From NCBI GenBank assembly GCA_946886245.1, contig CAMPIF010000361.1, positions 1-5,107 on the forward strand: 5,107 nt of DNA. The letters are read 5' to 3'. The position numbers and the translations under genes were made by a program. Shown in pieces: positions 3,050-5,107 of this stretch (positions are counted from its first letter, which is position 1; every line of letters starts with the position of its first letter). The stretch is from Ectopseudomonas composti (GTDB lineage: Bacteria > Pseudomonadota > Gammaproteobacteria > Pseudomonadales > Pseudomonadaceae). A model generated the notes under the pieces. That model was not told where the DNA came from, ran no database searches, and saw only the letters and a program-made list of their open reading frames with translations.

Positions 3050-5107
3050 ATGCGTTCGATTCCCTTCTTCCCGACGTTGATCGTGCTTTCCCTCGGCCTC
3101 GCTGCAGCGCAGGTGCAGGCCGTCGAGCTCGACATCCCGGCCCAGCCTCTGGATTCGGCGCTCACCGATTTCGCCGAGCAGGCCGGCATCCGCCTGCTCT
3201 ACGATGCCAGCCTGACTCGCGGGATCAGTGGCCGCCAGGCACTCAAGGGGGATTATTCCGTCGGCGAAGGGCTGCAGCAGTTGCTGCAGGGCAGCGGCCT
3301 GACCTTCAGTGTCGGCGCCGACGGCACCGTCACGCTGATCCCGCGTCCTGATAACAGCGATGTGCTGGAGCTGGGCGCCACCACCGTCAGCGGCCAGCTC
3401 GATGGCCGCCGCGACCTGCCGGCCAGCTATGCCGGCGGTCAGGTGGCGCGCGGCGCGAACATCGGCCTGCTGGGCAACCAGGACATGCAGGACGTGCCCT
3501 TCGCCTTTTCCAGCTACACCTCCGAGCTGATCGAAACGCGCCAGGCGCAGACCCTGGCCGACGTGCTGGTCAGCGATCCGGGCGTGCGCCAGTCCTATGG
3601 CTTCGGCAACTTCTCGCAGGTCTTCGTCGTACGCGGCTTCCAGCTGTACAGCGACGACATCGCCTTCAATGGCCTGTACGGAATACTGCCGCGGCAGATC
3701 ATTTCCACCGAGTCGGTCGAGCGCGTCGAGGTATTCAAGGGCGCCAACGCCTTCATCAATGGCGTGGCGCCTGGCGGCAGTGGCGTCGGCGGGGCGATCA
3801 ACGTGGTCTCCAAGCGCGCCGAGGACACCCCGACCCGCAGCTTCACCCTGGACTACGCCAACGACAGTCGCGTGGGCGGGCATCTCGATCTTGGGCGTCG
3901 CTTCGGCGAGGACAACCGCTTCGGTGTACGGGTCAACCTGGCGCAACGTGAAGGCGAGACGGCCGTCGACGACGAGCATTCGCGTTTCAGCCTGGCCACC
4001 GTTGCGCTGGACTACCGTGGTGAGCGCCTGCGCCTGGCAGCCGACCTTGGCTACCAGAAGCAGCGCGTCAACGAGGGACGTTCCGTTGTCTACCTGACCA
4101 CGACGGGCATCACCTCGACCTTGAATGGCAAGGTGCCGTCCGTGCCTGACTCCAGACACAACTACGCCCAGCCCTGGAGCTGGTCGCAGCTGGAAGACAG
4201 CTATGGCATGTTCAGCGCCGAGTACGATCTGTCGCCGTCCTGGACCGCCTACCTGATCGGCGGCGGCAAGTACACGCGGGAGAACGGCGTGTACGCCTCC
4301 AACTACGTCTATGGCGCCGATGGTGCGGCCCGCATCGGCCGCCTGTATTCGCCGCTCGACCAGGAAACCCTGAGCCTGGCCACGGGGCTGCGCGGCGAAC
4401 TGCAGAGCGGCCCGGTCAGCCACAAGGTCAATCTGGCGGCCAACGGCATCTGGCAGGAAAAGCGTAACGCCTTCGAGTCCACCGCCGCTGGTAGCCGTGG
4501 CAATGGCAACTTGTACGAAGCGCTGCCGATTGCAGAGCCGCCCGCCACCAGCGTCTCCGGCGATCTGCATGACCCGGACACCACCGCCAAGGTGCAGAAC
4601 AAGAGCCTGGCCGTCTCCGACACCCTGGGTTTTGTCGATGATCGTGTGCTGCTGACGTTGGGCCTGCGCCGGCAGACCATTGGCGCCGACGCCTGGAGCG
4701 CGGCCAGTGGCGCCCGTACCTCCAACTACCAGGACAGCATCACCACGCCCGCCTATGGCCTGGTGATCAAGCCCACCGAGTACCTCTCGCTCTATGCCAA
4801 CCGTGTGGAGTCGCTGCAGCAGGGGCCGACGGCGCCCAATGCGGCGAACAATCGCGGAACGATGTTCGCGCCGTACCGCTCCAAGCAGACCGAGCTGGGG
4901 GTGAAGCTCGACTGGGGTCGCTTCGGGGGCAACCTGAGTGTCTTCCGTATCGAGCAGCCGCAAGGTGTGCTCGACGGCAGTGGCAACTACGGCGTGGATG
5001 CCGAGCAGCGTAACCGTGGTATCGAGCTGAGCCTGTTCGGCGAGCCGCTCAGCGGGTTACGCCTGTTGGGAGGGGCGACCTGGACCGAAGCCGAGCTGCG
5101 CGGCACG
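3050..5107 (+). CDS. TonB-dependent siderophore receptor with STN signalling domain (3'-truncated by window)
   Basis: An outer-membrane receptor that imports a ferri-siderophore using TonB energy and also signals its presence. The frame is open to the window end (686 codons); transducer-type relatives are roughly 780-830 residues, so the last barrel strands are missing. The start is the ATG at 3050, with AGGA 7 nt upstream. In order: signal peptide 1-24 (cleavage after VQA); STN domain about 25-98 (VELDIPAQPLDSALTDFAEQ to GTVTLIP); TonB box about 104-113 (DVLELGATTV); plug about 135-256 (GLLGNQDMQDVPFAFSSYT, TLADVLVSDPGVRQ, VFVVRGFQ, SVERVEVFKGANAF, GGAINVVSKR); then barrel strands. The STN domain marks it as a cell-surface signalling receptor, matching the FecI/FecR pair just upstream. 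The plug style (GLLGN..DVPF..SYT) recalls ferrichrome/hydroxamate receptors of the FcuA/FiuA sort, from memory only; the ligand is unproven. Confidence 0.94.
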   Translation, partial: MRSIPFFPTLIVLSLGLAAAQVQAVELDIPAQPLDSALTDFAEQAGIRLLYDASLTRGISGRQALKGDYSVGEGLQQLLQGSGLTFSVGADGTVTLIPRPDNSDVLELGATTVSGQLDGRRDLPASYAGGQVARGANIGLLGNQDMQDVPFAFSSYTSELIETRQAQTLADVLVSDPGVRQSYGFGNFSQVFVVRGFQLYSDDIAFNGLYGILPRQIISTESVERVEVFKGANAFINGVAPGGSGVGGAINVVSKRAEDTPTRSFTLDYANDSRVGGHLDLGRRFGEDNRFGVRVNLAQREGETAVDDEHSRFSLATVALDYRGERLRLAADLGYQKQRVNEGRSVVYLTTTGITSTLNGKVPSVPDSRHNYAQPWSWSQLEDSYGMFSAEYDLSPSWTAYLIGGGKYTRENGVYASNYVYGADGAARIGRLYSPLDQETLSLATGLRGELQSGPVSHKVNLAANGIWQEKRNAFESTAAGSRGNGNLYEALPIAEPPATSVSGDLHDPDTTAKVQNKSLAVSDTLGFVDDRVLLTLGLRRQTIGADAWSAASGARTSNYQDSITTPAYGLVIKPTEYLSLYANRVESLQQGPTAPNAANNRGTMFAPYRSKQTELGVKLDWGRFGGNLSVFRIEQPQGVLDGSGNYGVDAEQRNRGIELSLFGEPLSGLRLLGGATWTEAELRGT

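Noticed and set aside
2805..3351. Short plus-strand open frames across the REPIN and the receptor start.
   Set aside because: They translate repeat sequence or the receptor in the wrong frame, with no domain and no ribosome binding site.
2966..4963. A 665-codon open frame on the minus strand.
   Set aside because: It is antisense to the receptor, whose frame shows signal peptide, STN, TonB box and plug motifs. The minus-strand translation has no recognisable domain and is the usual by-product of GC-rich codon bias.

Overview
The window looks like a GC-rich Pseudomonas-type chromosome, probably from the P. mendocina / P. oleovorans-like part of the genus. This rests on strongly G/C-ending codons, GTAG-headed REP hairpins, a cytochrome bd subunit followed by a DUF2474 small protein, and a FecI/FecR/receptor signalling set. 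The genus call is inference from gene content and repeat style; no 16S or species marker is present. All genes read on the + strand, and both ends of the window cut through genes.

Region 1 (1-1214) is the tail of a cytochrome bd-type (CioAB-like) quinol oxidase operon. It holds cydB/cioB without its first ~40 residues, then a 48-residue one-helix DUF2474 protein, probably an accessory subunit. A ~174 bp palindromic, MITE-like element with near-identical terminal inverted repeats lies between them. It starts at the base after the cydB stop and ends at the base before the next ribosome binding site. Without it the two genes would be about 11 nt apart. The operon ends in a GC hairpin whose loop is the stop codon of the small gene.

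Region 2 (1215-2736) is an iron-starvation regulatory pair. An AT-rich promoter overlapped by a Fur-box-like sequence precedes a FecI-family ECF sigma factor (GTG start). The sigma gene overlaps by 11 nt a FecR-family anti-sigma regulator that has one membrane helix, a conserved Gly-Thr self-cleavage motif and a C-terminal STN-like domain.

Region 3 (2737-3049) is a 313 bp non-coding interval. It carries one GTAG-headed hairpin, a REPIN-like pair of inverted GTAG-headed REP sequences (perfect 22 bp arms), and an AT-rich control region with two candidate operator-like sites.

Region 4 (3050 to the window end) is a TonB-dependent siderophore receptor of the transducer type (signal peptide, STN domain, TonB box, plug, most of the barrel), cut at residue 686. 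It has no stop codon in the window. Regions 2 and 4 together form a cell-surface signalling system: ferri-siderophore binding to the receptor is expected to pass through its periplasmic STN domain to FecR, release the sigma factor and raise receptor transcription. The siderophore cannot be named from the sequence. I see no clearly new type of system here; the most interesting parts are the mobile palindromic elements and how they sit in the operons.
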